This document shows positions 14,317-21,024 of a stretch of 33,241 nucleotides of DNA, piece by piece. Source of the DNA: JALYUA01 sp039931865 (lineage in GTDB: Bacteria > Acidobacteriota > Thermoanaerobaculia > UBA5066 > Gp7-AA6); assembly GCA_039931865.1 (NCBI GenBank), contig JBDTRB010000033.1:1-33241 (forward strand), in the 5' to 3' direction. The first letter of the stretch is position 1. The number at the start of each line of letters is the position of its first letter. A program made the position numbers and the translations under genes. The notes under the pieces are model-generated. The model saw only the letters and a program-made list of their open reading frames with translations. It ran no database searches and was not told the origin of the DNA.

Positions 14317-15294
14317 ATGACGACCCCGACGCCCCTGCCCGAGTACGCTTTTTTCGACGGCCGGATCGTTCCGTACAGGGAAGCGCGCGTGGGCGTGATG
14401 ACCCACGGCCTCCAGTACGGCACCGGCTGCTTCGGAGGGCTGCGGGGATTCTGGAATGAGTCGGAGGAAGAGCTGTTTGTCTTCCGCCCGCATGATCACT
14501 TCCAGCGCTTCCTGGAATCCGCGAAGCTCCTCTCGCTCGAGCTTCCGTATTCCGTCGACGATCTGGTCACTGCGCTCGGCGCGCTTCTGCGGCAGGAAGG
14601 TCTGCGCGCCGACTGTTACATCCGGCCGCTCGCGTTCGCCGCGGAGGAGCGGATCGGCGCGCTCGGCCTCGAAGGAATGCGCTCCGCCGTGTCGATCGTG
14701 GCGATCCCGTTCGGGAAGTACATCGAGAACGACGGGGGCGCGCACGTCAAGATCTCCGCCTGGCGCCGGATCGACGACAACATGATCCCGGCGCGCGGGA
14801 AGGTCTCGGGCGCGTACGTCAACACCGCCCTCGCGAAGACGGACGCGCAGCGCGGCGGGTTCGACGACGCGATCTTCCTCGACCAGAACGGGCACGTCTC
14901 CGAGGCGTCCGCGGCGAACCTCTTCATCGTCCGCAACGGGTCCGTCTGCACGCCCCCGGTCACCGACAACATTCTCGAAGGGATCACGCGCCGGTCCATT
15001 CTCGAGATGCTGCGCGACGAGCTCGAGATTCCCGCGGTCGAGCGTTCGATCGACCGGACCGAGCTGTCGCTGGCGGACGAAGTTTTCCTGGCGGGGACCG
15101 GCGTCCAGATCGTGTCGGTCACGCGTATCGACCACCGCCCGGTCGGAAGCGGCCGGATGGGCCCGGTCACCTCGAAGCTCCGGAAACTGAACTCGGAGAT
15201 CGTCCGTGGACTCGTCCCGCGGTTCCGCCGCTGGTGCTGGCCGGTGTACGCGAGCGCGGCGGCGGGGGCTCCGGCTCCGGCCCTCGCGCGGTGA
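14317..15294 (+). CDS. ilvE: Branched-chain amino acid aminotransferase (class IV)
   Basis: A 325-residue fold-type IV PLP enzyme that transaminates Leu, Ile and Val with 2-oxoglutarate. The N-terminal YAFFDGRIVPYREARVGVMT and the GLQYGTGCFGGLRG segment are typical, as are IRPLAF, the region around VSGAYVNTALAKTDAQ with the PLP Lys at residue 174, the FDDAIFLDQNGHVSEASAAN stretch, and ITRRSILEML. The C-terminal EVFLAGTGVQIVSV carries the phosphate-binding Thr. Length is normal, with a slightly long Ala/Pro-rich tail. GGAGG lies about ten bases before the ATG. It overlaps the DinB gene by GTGA. It is probably controlled by the divergent MocR regulator. A D-amino acid or other class IV activity cannot be excluded. 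Confidence 0.9.
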   Translation: MTTPTPLPEYAFFDGRIVPYREARVGVMTHGLQYGTGCFGGLRGFWNESEEELFVFRPHDHFQRFLESAKLLSLELPYSVDDLVTALGALLRQEGLRADCYIRPLAFAAEERIGALGLEGMRSAVSIVAIPFGKYIENDGGAHVKISAWRRIDDNMIPARGKVSGAYVNTALAKTDAQRGGFDDAIFLDQNGHVSEASAANLFIVRNGSVCTPPVTDNILEGITRRSILEMLRDELEIPAVERSIDRTELSLADEVFLAGTGVQIVSVTRIDHRPVGSGRMGPVTSKLRKLNSEIVRGLVPRFRRWCWPVYASAAAGAPAPALAR

Positions 15295-15806
15295 GCGGGC
15301 TCGTAGAGGCCGCCGGCCCCGAAGCGGCGGCCTTTCTGGACAACTACGAGAAGATCCGGCAGCGGACGTCCCGCGTGGTGGACTGCATTCCGGAGGAGCG
15401 GCTCGAGTGGACGTGGCGGGAGGGGAAATTCACCCTCGCGGACCTCGTCCGCCACATCGCGGCGATCGAGCGGTTCATGTACGCCGAGAACGTGCAGGGA
15501 AAGCCGAGCCGCTATCCGGGTCACGGCCCGGAGCTCGCGCGGGGGCTTTCGGAAGTCAAGGCGTTCTTCGACCGCACGCACGCCGAGTCCGTGGCGATCT
15601 TCGGCGCGCTCTCCGACGCGGACTTCGGGGGCAAGAGCGTGACCCCCGCCGGCGCCCCGATCACGACGCGAAAGTGGTTGCGCGCGATGGTGGAGCACGA
15701 GATCCACCACCGCGGCCAGATTTACCTCTACCTCTCGATGCTCGACGTCCCGACGCCCCCGATCTATGGCATGACCTCCGAGCAGGTGCGAGAGAGAAGC
15801 GTCTAA
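15291..15806 (+). CDS. DinB-family putative metal-dependent protein
   Basis: A 171-residue four-helix-bundle protein of the DinB/YfiT superfamily. The three metal-ligand His positions are present: LADLVRHIAAIERF for the first, and VEHEIHHRGQIYLYLSML for the other two. Family members in this group are proposed thiol-dependent S-transferases or are uncharacterised. The start is GTG 15291, overlapping the aminotransferase stop (GTGA), so it is co-translated. The open frame further up is not used. The stop TAA is also the first three bases of a dispersed repeat. A second DinB-type gene lies at 19619. Confidence 0.85.
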   Translation: MSGLVEAAGPEAAAFLDNYEKIRQRTSRVVDCIPEERLEWTWREGKFTLADLVRHIAAIERFMYAENVQGKPSRYPGHGPELARGLSEVKAFFDRTHAESVAIFGALSDADFGGKSVTPAGAPITTRKWLRAMVEHEIHHRGQIYLYLSMLDVPTPPIYGMTSEQVRERSV

Positions 15807-15974
15807 CCGTCGCCTCCGCTCACTACGCGAGCTGCCGTCGCCGTGCGCGGCGACGGCACCGGCCGGCGGCTCGGCCGGATGCGGCCTCGACCGCCGGCCT
15901 GCTCGCTTCGTTCGCTTCGGCTCCCGCCCCGAGAGGCTCCTCCCTCCCTCTGGTCGGGAGACTCCTCTCGGGGC
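15804..15974 (+). repeat. Dispersed structured repeat, copy 1
   Basis: Begins TAACCGTCGCCTCCGCTCA, where TAA is the DinB stop, and aligns over about 150 bases with 33077-33241. Three hairpins: TGCCGTCGCC/GGCGACGGCA (15833-15858), GGCCGGCGG/CCGCCGGCC (15861-15899), and GCCCCGAGAGG/CCTCTCGGGGC (15926-15974). The first two are conserved in the second copy with compensatory changes. No protein-coding sense is apparent. The flanking 15975-16150 stretch holds another small palindrome (see next entry) and nothing else I can name. Confidence 0.8.
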
Positions 15975-16011
15975 GAGCTTAGCCACCAGCTTGCGGGAAG
16001 CGCAGCTCTGG

Positions 16012-16051
16012 TCCCTCTGCCGGCGGGAGAGGGTTGGGGTGAGGGCCCGCC
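16012..16051. repeat. Small palindrome with G-rich tail
   Basis: CCCTCTGCC and GGCGGGAGAGGG pair imperfectly and are followed by TTGGGGTGAGGG. A very similar string (CCCTCTCCC hairpin with a TTGGGGTGAGGG tail) is a familiar dispersed extragenic repeat in many GC-rich bacteria; that match is from memory. It follows repeat copy 1. Confidence 0.45.
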
Positions 16052-16151
16052 GGGAGTCGGTGTGTTTCGACGGCGGGTTGACTGCGCGGACTTCCCGCTG
16101 CGGCTGATCGGTGCCACCTTCTGAGAGCGCATACCCTCGCCCCCGCCTCCA

Positions 16152-16157
16152 TATAAT
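16152..16157 (+). promoter_or_regulatory. -10 box of the tricorn-like gene
   Basis: A consensus TATAAT lies 63 bases before the ATG at 16221, an AT-rich spot in GC-rich sequence. The leader then carries a purine-rich stretch (GGAAGGAAACAGGAAA) that can serve the ribosome. The -35 region is weak. Confidence 0.55.
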
Positions 16158-16220
16158 TCCCGCCCGACATCTACGGCTCGTCTGACGCGCCGCTCGCGCG
16201 GGAAGGAAACAGGAAACGCG

Positions 16221-19200
16221 ATGCGACTCCGCGCTTCTGTCTGCGCTTTCGTTCTGGCGGCCGCAGCGGCCACAGTTGCCGGCCCTTACGGTCTCGCGGC
16301 GACTCCCGCACCCGCCGCGGTGCCGCCCGCGGTCGACATCCACGACACCCGCCTGCTGTCGGAGCCGGCCATCAGCGCCGATCGGATCGCGTTTATCTAT
16401 GCCGCCGACCTCTGGGTCTGCGACCGTGACGGGAAGAACGTGCGGCGTCTCACCTCGGACGTCGGCGCGGAATCGAGTCCGGCGTTTTCCCCGGACGGCC
16501 GCTCGATTGCCTTTTCGGCCCAGTACGAGGGAAACACGGACGTGTACATCGTGTCGGTTGACGGCGGCGTGCCGCGGCGGCTGACCTGGCACCCCGGCGC
16601 CGACATCGTGCAGGGCTTTACGGCGGACGGCTCCGCGGTGCTCTTCACCTCGCCGCGGGCGGTTCACACCACGCGGTATCGGCAGCTCTTCACGGTGCCG
16701 GTCGGCGGAGGAAACGACACGTCCCTTCCGATTCCCAACGCCGACCGCGCCGCGTACTCGCCGGACGGGCGGCGGATCGCCTACAACCCGCTCGGTGCGG
16801 CCTACCAGCAGTGGAAGCGTTATCGCGGCGGGCGGGTCTCGCGCGTGTGGCTGTACGACGTCGGGACGCACGCGATCGAGAAAATCCCGCAACCGAAGGG
16901 CCGCGCAAACGACGCGGCTCCGATGTGGCTCGGCGACACCGTGTATTTCCTGTCGGACCGCGACGGAGAGTTCAACATCTACGCGTGGGACCCCCGCGCG
17001 AAGACCGTCTCGCGCCTGACGGCGCACTCGGATTTCCCGGTCTTGAACGCTTCGGCCGGGGGGGGCGCGATCGTTTACGAGCAGGCCGGCTACCTGCACG
17101 TCTACGATCCGAAGGCCAGGACCTCGGCGCGCGTTCCGATCGGCGCCGCGTCGGACCTCCAGGAGACCCGCCCGCGGTTCGTCAAGGGAGCGAAGTACAT
17201 CCGCTCGACGTCCCTTTCGCCTTCTGGAGCCAGGCTCGCCGTCGAATTCCGCGGCGAGATCCTGTCCGTGCCCGCCGACAAGGGGGACGTCCGCAACCTC
17301 ACGAACACGGCGGGGGCGCACGAGCGGTCCCCGATCTGGTCGCCCGACGGCCGGCGCATCGCGTACTTCTCGGACGAATCGGGCGAGTACGAGCTCTGTG
17401 TCCGGAGCCAGGACGGCAGGGGAGAGCCGACACGCTTCAAGCTGCCTGGCGCGGGCTACTACGACCGCCCGGTCTGGGCGCCGGACAGCCGCAAGATCGC
17501 GTTCACCGACAATTCGTGGAGCGTCTTCTGGATCGATCTGTCGAGCGGCGCGGTCAAGAAGCTCGGCTCCGAGCATCTGTACGGCCCGAGCAAGACGGTC
17601 TGGCCCGCCTGGTCCCCGGATTCACGATGGATCGTGTACACGCTCGCCAACAGGACCTACATCCAGACCGTGTACGCCTACTCGCTCGAGCAGGACAAGG
17701 CGTTCGCCGTCACGGACGGCCTGTCGGATGTCTCGGAGCCCGTCTTCGACAAGAGCGGCAAGTACCTCTACTTTCTCGCCTCGACGAATGCCGGACCCGT
17801 GCGCAACTGGTTTTCGATGGAGAACGAGGACGTCCGCGTCACCCGCTCGATTTACATGGCCGTTCTCAGGAAGGACCTGCCGTCCCCTCTCGTGAAGGAG
17901 AGCGACGAGGAAAAGCTGACCCCCGAGGCCAGGCGCGAGAAGGAGCAGAAAGAGCAGAAGGGGAAAGAGGACAACAAGAAGGGGGTGACGGCCGAGGACG
18001 AGAAGCCGGCGGCAGCGTCTTCTTCGCTGCCCGCGGACAAGCCGGGAGAAGAAAAGCCCCGCACGCCTCCCGTCGTCGAGCGGGTGACGATCGACCGCGA
18101 CGGGCTCGAGTACCGCATTCTCGACCTGCCGGTCCCCGCGGCCGAGCTGTCGAACCTTCAGGCCGGCCCGGCCGGACAGATCTTCTATTTCCGCGAGGTC
18201 GACGGGAAAAAGGCGCTGCAACGGTTCGACCTGAAGGACCGCAAGACGGAGACCCTGATCGCCGAGGCCGATGGATTCGAGGTGTCCGCGGACGGAAAGA
18301 AGATCCTGTACCGCGTCAAAGAGGCATGGGGAGTCTCCGCGTCCTCGGCCAAGAAAATCGACACTTCCGAGGGGAAGGTGAAGATGGACGCGCTCGAGGT
18401 GCGCATCGACCCTCGCCAGGAGTGGCCGCAGATCTTTCGGGAGGCGTGGCGGATCAACCGCGACTACTTCTACGACCCGAAGATGCACGGCGTCGACTGG
18501 AAGGCGATGCGCGAAAAGTACGCGGCCTTTCTGCCCCACGTCGTCGTACGCGAGGACTTGAACCGCGTTATCCAGTGGATGTGCAGCGAGCTCTCGGTCG
18601 GACATCACCGGGGGGGCGGGGGCGACAGGTTCCTCGAGCCGACGGCCGTCCCGGGCGGGCTGCTCGGCGCGGACTACGCGGTCGAGAACGGCCGTTACCG
18701 CTTCAAAAAGGTCTATGGAGGGCTGAACTGGAACCCTGAGCTCCGGTCGCCGCTCACGGAGCCCGGCGTCAACGTCCGGGCGGGCGAATACCTCCTCGCC
18801 GTGGGCGGGCGCGACGTGAAGACCCCCGCGAACCTCTACAGTTTCTTCGAGAACACGTCCGGAAAGCTGACGGAGATCACGGTGGGCGCAAACCCGGACG
18901 GATCGGGCGCGCGCACCGTGACGGTCGTCCCGATCGCCACGGAAGCCGCGCTCCGCAACCGCGACTGGGTCGAGGGGAACATTCGCAAGGTGGACGCCGC
19001 GACCGGCGGGCGCGTGGCGTACGTGTACGTCCCGAACACCGGCAGCCTCGGCCACACGTACTTCAAGCGTTACTTCTACCCGCAGGCGTACAAGGACGCG
19101 GTCATTCTGGACGAGCGGTACAACGGCGGCGGCAGCGTCGCCGATTACTACGTCGACCTGCTCCAGAAGCCGCTGATCGCGTACTGGGCGATGCGCTACG

Positions 19201-19622
19201 GCGCGGACATGAAGACGCCGAGCGCCTCCATCCAGGGGCCGAAGGTGATGATCATCGACGAGAACGCGGGCTCCGGAGGGGACCTTCTCCCCTGGATGTG
19301 GCGCAAGTTCGGGGTGGGAGCGTTGATCGGGCAGCCCACCTGGGGAGGCCTCGTCGGGGTCCTCGGTTTTCCGGTCCTGATGGACGGCGGCACGATCACC
19401 GCACCGAATCTCGCCATCTGGGATGCCGAGAAGGGCTGGATCGTCGAGAACGAGGGCGTGGCTCCCGACATTGAGGTCGAGCAGACGCCGGCCGACGTGA
19501 TCGCCGGCCGCGACCCGCAGCTCGAGAAGGCGATCTCGGTCGTGATGGAGGAGCTGAAGAAGCATCCTATGAAGGCTCCCGTCCGCCCGCCGTATCCGAA
19601 CAAGACGAGGGCGGGAGCGTGA
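16221..19622 (+). CDS. Tricorn-like S41 family peptidase (exported)
   Basis: An 1133-residue protein with a signal peptide (cleavage near YGLAATPA). Residues 40-330 are beta-propeller repeats with TolB/WD40-like signatures (DRDGKNVRRLTS, SPAFSPDGRSIAFSA), and residues 330-570 a second propeller (SPIWSPDGRRIAYFSD, WPAWSPDSRWIVY). A Lys/Glu-rich linker (570-625) follows. Then the C1 domain begins, a PDZ domain covers about 830-910, and the C-terminal catalytic C2 domain ends the protein. Tricorn active-site features are visible: ELSVGHHRGG (His795/796), ENAGSGGDLLPW with nucleophile Ser1018, and NEGVAPDIEVEQ. Such proteins cut oligopeptides. It has a TATAAT promoter and overlaps the next gene by GTGA. 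Family members are usually 1030-1150 residues, so this is full length. Confidence 0.93.
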   Translation: MRLRASVCAFVLAAAAATVAGPYGLAATPAPAAVPPAVDIHDTRLLSEPAISADRIAFIYAADLWVCDRDGKNVRRLTSDVGAESSPAFSPDGRSIAFSAQYEGNTDVYIVSVDGGVPRRLTWHPGADIVQGFTADGSAVLFTSPRAVHTTRYRQLFTVPVGGGNDTSLPIPNADRAAYSPDGRRIAYNPLGAAYQQWKRYRGGRVSRVWLYDVGTHAIEKIPQPKGRANDAAPMWLGDTVYFLSDRDGEFNIYAWDPRAKTVSRLTAHSDFPVLNASAGGGAIVYEQAGYLHVYDPKARTSARVPIGAASDLQETRPRFVKGAKYIRSTSLSPSGARLAVEFRGEILSVPADKGDVRNLTNTAGAHERSPIWSPDGRRIAYFSDESGEYELCVRSQDGRGEPTRFKLPGAGYYDRPVWAPDSRKIAFTDNSWSVFWIDLSSGAVKKLGSEHLYGPSKTVWPAWSPDSRWIVYTLANRTYIQTVYAYSLEQDKAFAVTDGLSDVSEPVFDKSGKYLYFLASTNAGPVRNWFSMENEDVRVTRSIYMAVLRKDLPSPLVKESDEEKLTPEARREKEQKEQKGKEDNKKGVTAEDEKPAAASSSLPADKPGEEKPRTPPVVERVTIDRDGLEYRILDLPVPAAELSNLQAGPAGQIFYFREVDGKKALQRFDLKDRKTETLIAEADGFEVSADGKKILYRVKEAWGVSASSAKKIDTSEGKVKMDALEVRIDPRQEWPQIFREAWRINRDYFYDPKMHGVDWKAMREKYAAFLPHVVVREDLNRVIQWMCSELSVGHHRGGGGDRFLEPTAVPGGLLGADYAVENGRYRFKKVYGGLNWNPELRSPLTEPGVNVRAGEYLLAVGGRDVKTPANLYSFFENTSGKLTEITVGANPDGSGARTVTVVPIATEAALRNRDWVEGNIRKVDAATGGRVAYVYVPNTGSLGHTYFKRYFYPQAYKDAVILDERYNGGGSVADYYVDLLQKPLIAYWAMRYGADMKTPSASIQGPKVMIIDENAGSGGDLLPWMWRKFGVGALIGQPTWGGLVGVLGFPVLMDGGTITAPNLAIWDAEKGWIVENEGVAPDIEVEQTPADVIAGRDPQLEKAISVVMEELKKHPMKAPVRPPYPNKTRAGA

Positions 19623-20188
19623 GCGCGGGAGACGCTCCCCGCGCGAGCGAGACGCTGGCGGGCTACCTGCCGGACGCCCTGCGGAGACTCCGCGGCCATA
19701 AGAAGCTGGTCGAGAAGGCGCTCGAGCAGGTCAGAGACGAGGATTTTCTCCGCGTGATCGACCCGGAAACGAACTCGATCGCAATCGTCGTCAAACACCT
19801 CTGCGGGAACATGCACTCCCGTTTCACGGACTTCCTCAACGCCGACGGCGACAAGCCGGATCGCCAGCGGGACCGCGAGTTCCTCCAGGAAGGGGAAAGC
19901 CGAGAGGCGCTGATGGCGCGGTGGGAGTCCGCGTGGGCGCTGGCGTTTTCGGCGCTCGAGCCTCTGACGCCGGAGGACCTCGGTCGGAAGATCACGATCA
20001 ATTCCGAGCCGCACACCGTCATGGGCGCGATCAACCGGCATCTCGCCCACTTCGCGTACCACGCGGGACAGATCGTCCTGCTCGCGAAGCATTTCGCCGG
20101 ACCCGGCTGGCGCTCGATTTCGATTCCCCGCGGAGAGTCGGAATCGTGGAAAGAATCGATGCGTCAGAAGCACGAGCGCCCGGCCTGA
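19619..20188 (+). CDS. DinB-like protein (DUF1572 type)
   Basis: A 189-residue helical-bundle protein. The His ligands are IVVKHLCGNMHSRF in helix 2 and NRHLAHFAYHAGQIVLLAKHF near the C-terminus, typical of the DUF1572 branch of the DinB superfamily. The segment FLQEGESREALMARWESAW and the GRKITINSEPHTVMGAI stretch also fit. The function is unknown. The GTG start overlaps the tricorn stop (GTGA), which couples them. The end overlaps the acyltransferase by about 43 bases. It is distantly related to the DinB protein at 15291, and both lie directly downstream of an unrelated enzyme by a GTGA junction. Confidence 0.85.
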   Translation: MSAGDAPRASETLAGYLPDALRRLRGHKKLVEKALEQVRDEDFLRVIDPETNSIAIVVKHLCGNMHSRFTDFLNADGDKPDRQRDREFLQEGESREALMARWESAWALAFSALEPLTPEDLGRKITINSEPHTVMGAINRHLAHFAYHAGQIVLLAKHFAGPGWRSISIPRGESESWKESMRQKHERPA

Positions 20189-20916
20189 GAACGTTCTTCG
20201 GACGCGCGGCGTTCCTCTCAGGCTTCCTGGCCGGAGGCATCTGGTTTTTCTGCTGCTCGGCGGCGGGGCTCATCGCGCTTTTCGTCACCCACGGCAGCCG
20301 GAACAACGTGTTTCTCTTCGCCCGGTTCTTCTGCGTCCCGATCGTCCGGCTCATGGGGTGGAAGATCGAGGTGGACGCCGCGCGGCTTTCCGCCTCGCGC
20401 CCCTGCGTCTTCGTCTCCAATCACCAGAGCATCATGGATCTTTTAGTCTACGGCTCGATCGTTCCGCGCATGACGGTCGCGGTCGGCAAGCAGGAGATCT
20501 CGAAGATCCCGCTCTTCGGCTGGTTCTTTCGCGCGTCGGGGAACCTGGTGATCGAGCGTGGAAACTCCGAGGCGGCGCGGGAGATGCTCGCTGCGGCGGC
20601 GCGGAGGCTCAAGGAGGAGGGCGTCTCGGTCTGGTTCATGCCGGAAGGGACCCGCAACACCGGCCCCGAGCTGCTGCGGTTCAAGACGGGCGCGTTTCGC
20701 CTCGCCGCGGCCGCCGGAGTACCCGTCGTGCCCGTCGTGGCGGCGCCGCTGCGGGCCATCGTGGACACCGACCTCTTCGTCGCGCGCCCCGGGCGGCTTC
20801 CCATCAGCGTGCTCGAGCCGGTCACCGTCGGAGAAGGCGAAGAAGCGATCGCCGCGGCGGCCGCGTCGGTCCGCGAGCGGATGCAGCGGGAGCTCGAAGC
20901 GATCCGTTCCCGCTGA
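20146..20916 (+). CDS. plsC: 1-acylglycerol-3-phosphate acyltransferase (PlsC-type)
   Basis: A 256-residue membrane acyltransferase that would make phosphatidic acid from lysophosphatidic acid. Two hydrophobic stretches lie near the N-terminus (FLSGFLAGGIWFFCCSAAGLI and VFLFARFFCVPIVRL). The LPLAT motifs are clear: VSNHQSIMD (motif I, HxxxxD), the GNLVIERGN region (motif II), FMPEGTRN (motif III) and VPVVPVVAAP (motif IV). The start is taken as GTG 20146 inside the preceding gene, the only suitable start ahead of the first helix; it is not well supported. It is the last gene of the tricorn-DinB-PlsC run. The next sequence is a minisatellite. Confidence 0.85.
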   Translation: MERIDASEARAPGLRTFFGRAAFLSGFLAGGIWFFCCSAAGLIALFVTHGSRNNVFLFARFFCVPIVRLMGWKIEVDAARLSASRPCVFVSNHQSIMDLLVYGSIVPRMTVAVGKQEISKIPLFGWFFRASGNLVIERGNSEAAREMLAAAARRLKEEGVSVWFMPEGTRNTGPELLRFKTGAFRLAAAAGVPVVPVVAAPLRAIVDTDLFVARPGRLPISVLEPVTVGEGEEAIAAAAASVRERMQRELEAIRSR

Positions 20917-20965
20917 TCCCGCCCCGGCGGGCTTCGGCGGTTCGGCCGTTCGGCCGTTGCGCCGT

Positions 20966-21024
20966 CAGCGGTTCAGCGGTTCAGCGGTTCAGCCGGTTCA
21001 GCCGGTTCAGCCGGTTCAGCGGTT
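20966..21024. repeat. Minisatellite of 8/9-bp units overlapping the permease stop
   Basis: Seven tandem units, CAGCGGTT three times, CAGCCGGTT three times, CAGCGGTT once. It overlaps the last codons and stop (21016-21018) of the minus-strand permease, whose 3' end AAC-CGC-TGA is one unit. It probably grew by copying the gene's own 3' end. Further degenerate CGGTT/CCGTT units lie at 20935-20965. Confidence 0.85.

Noticed and set aside
16397..16648. Small minus-strand gene inside the tricorn gene
   Set aside because: No start signals; a shadow frame of the propeller repeats.
14616..17576. Minus-strand open frame of 986 codons
   Set aside because: It is antisense to the aminotransferase, DinB and tricorn genes, with Arg/Pro/Gly-rich low-information sequence. 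It is a shadow of high-GC coding on the other strand.
17622..19565. Minus-strand open frame of 647 codons
   Set aside because: Antisense to the tricorn-like gene, no recognisable motif, and no start signals.
20966..21024. CRISPR array
   Set aside because: Units are 8-9 bp with no spacers.
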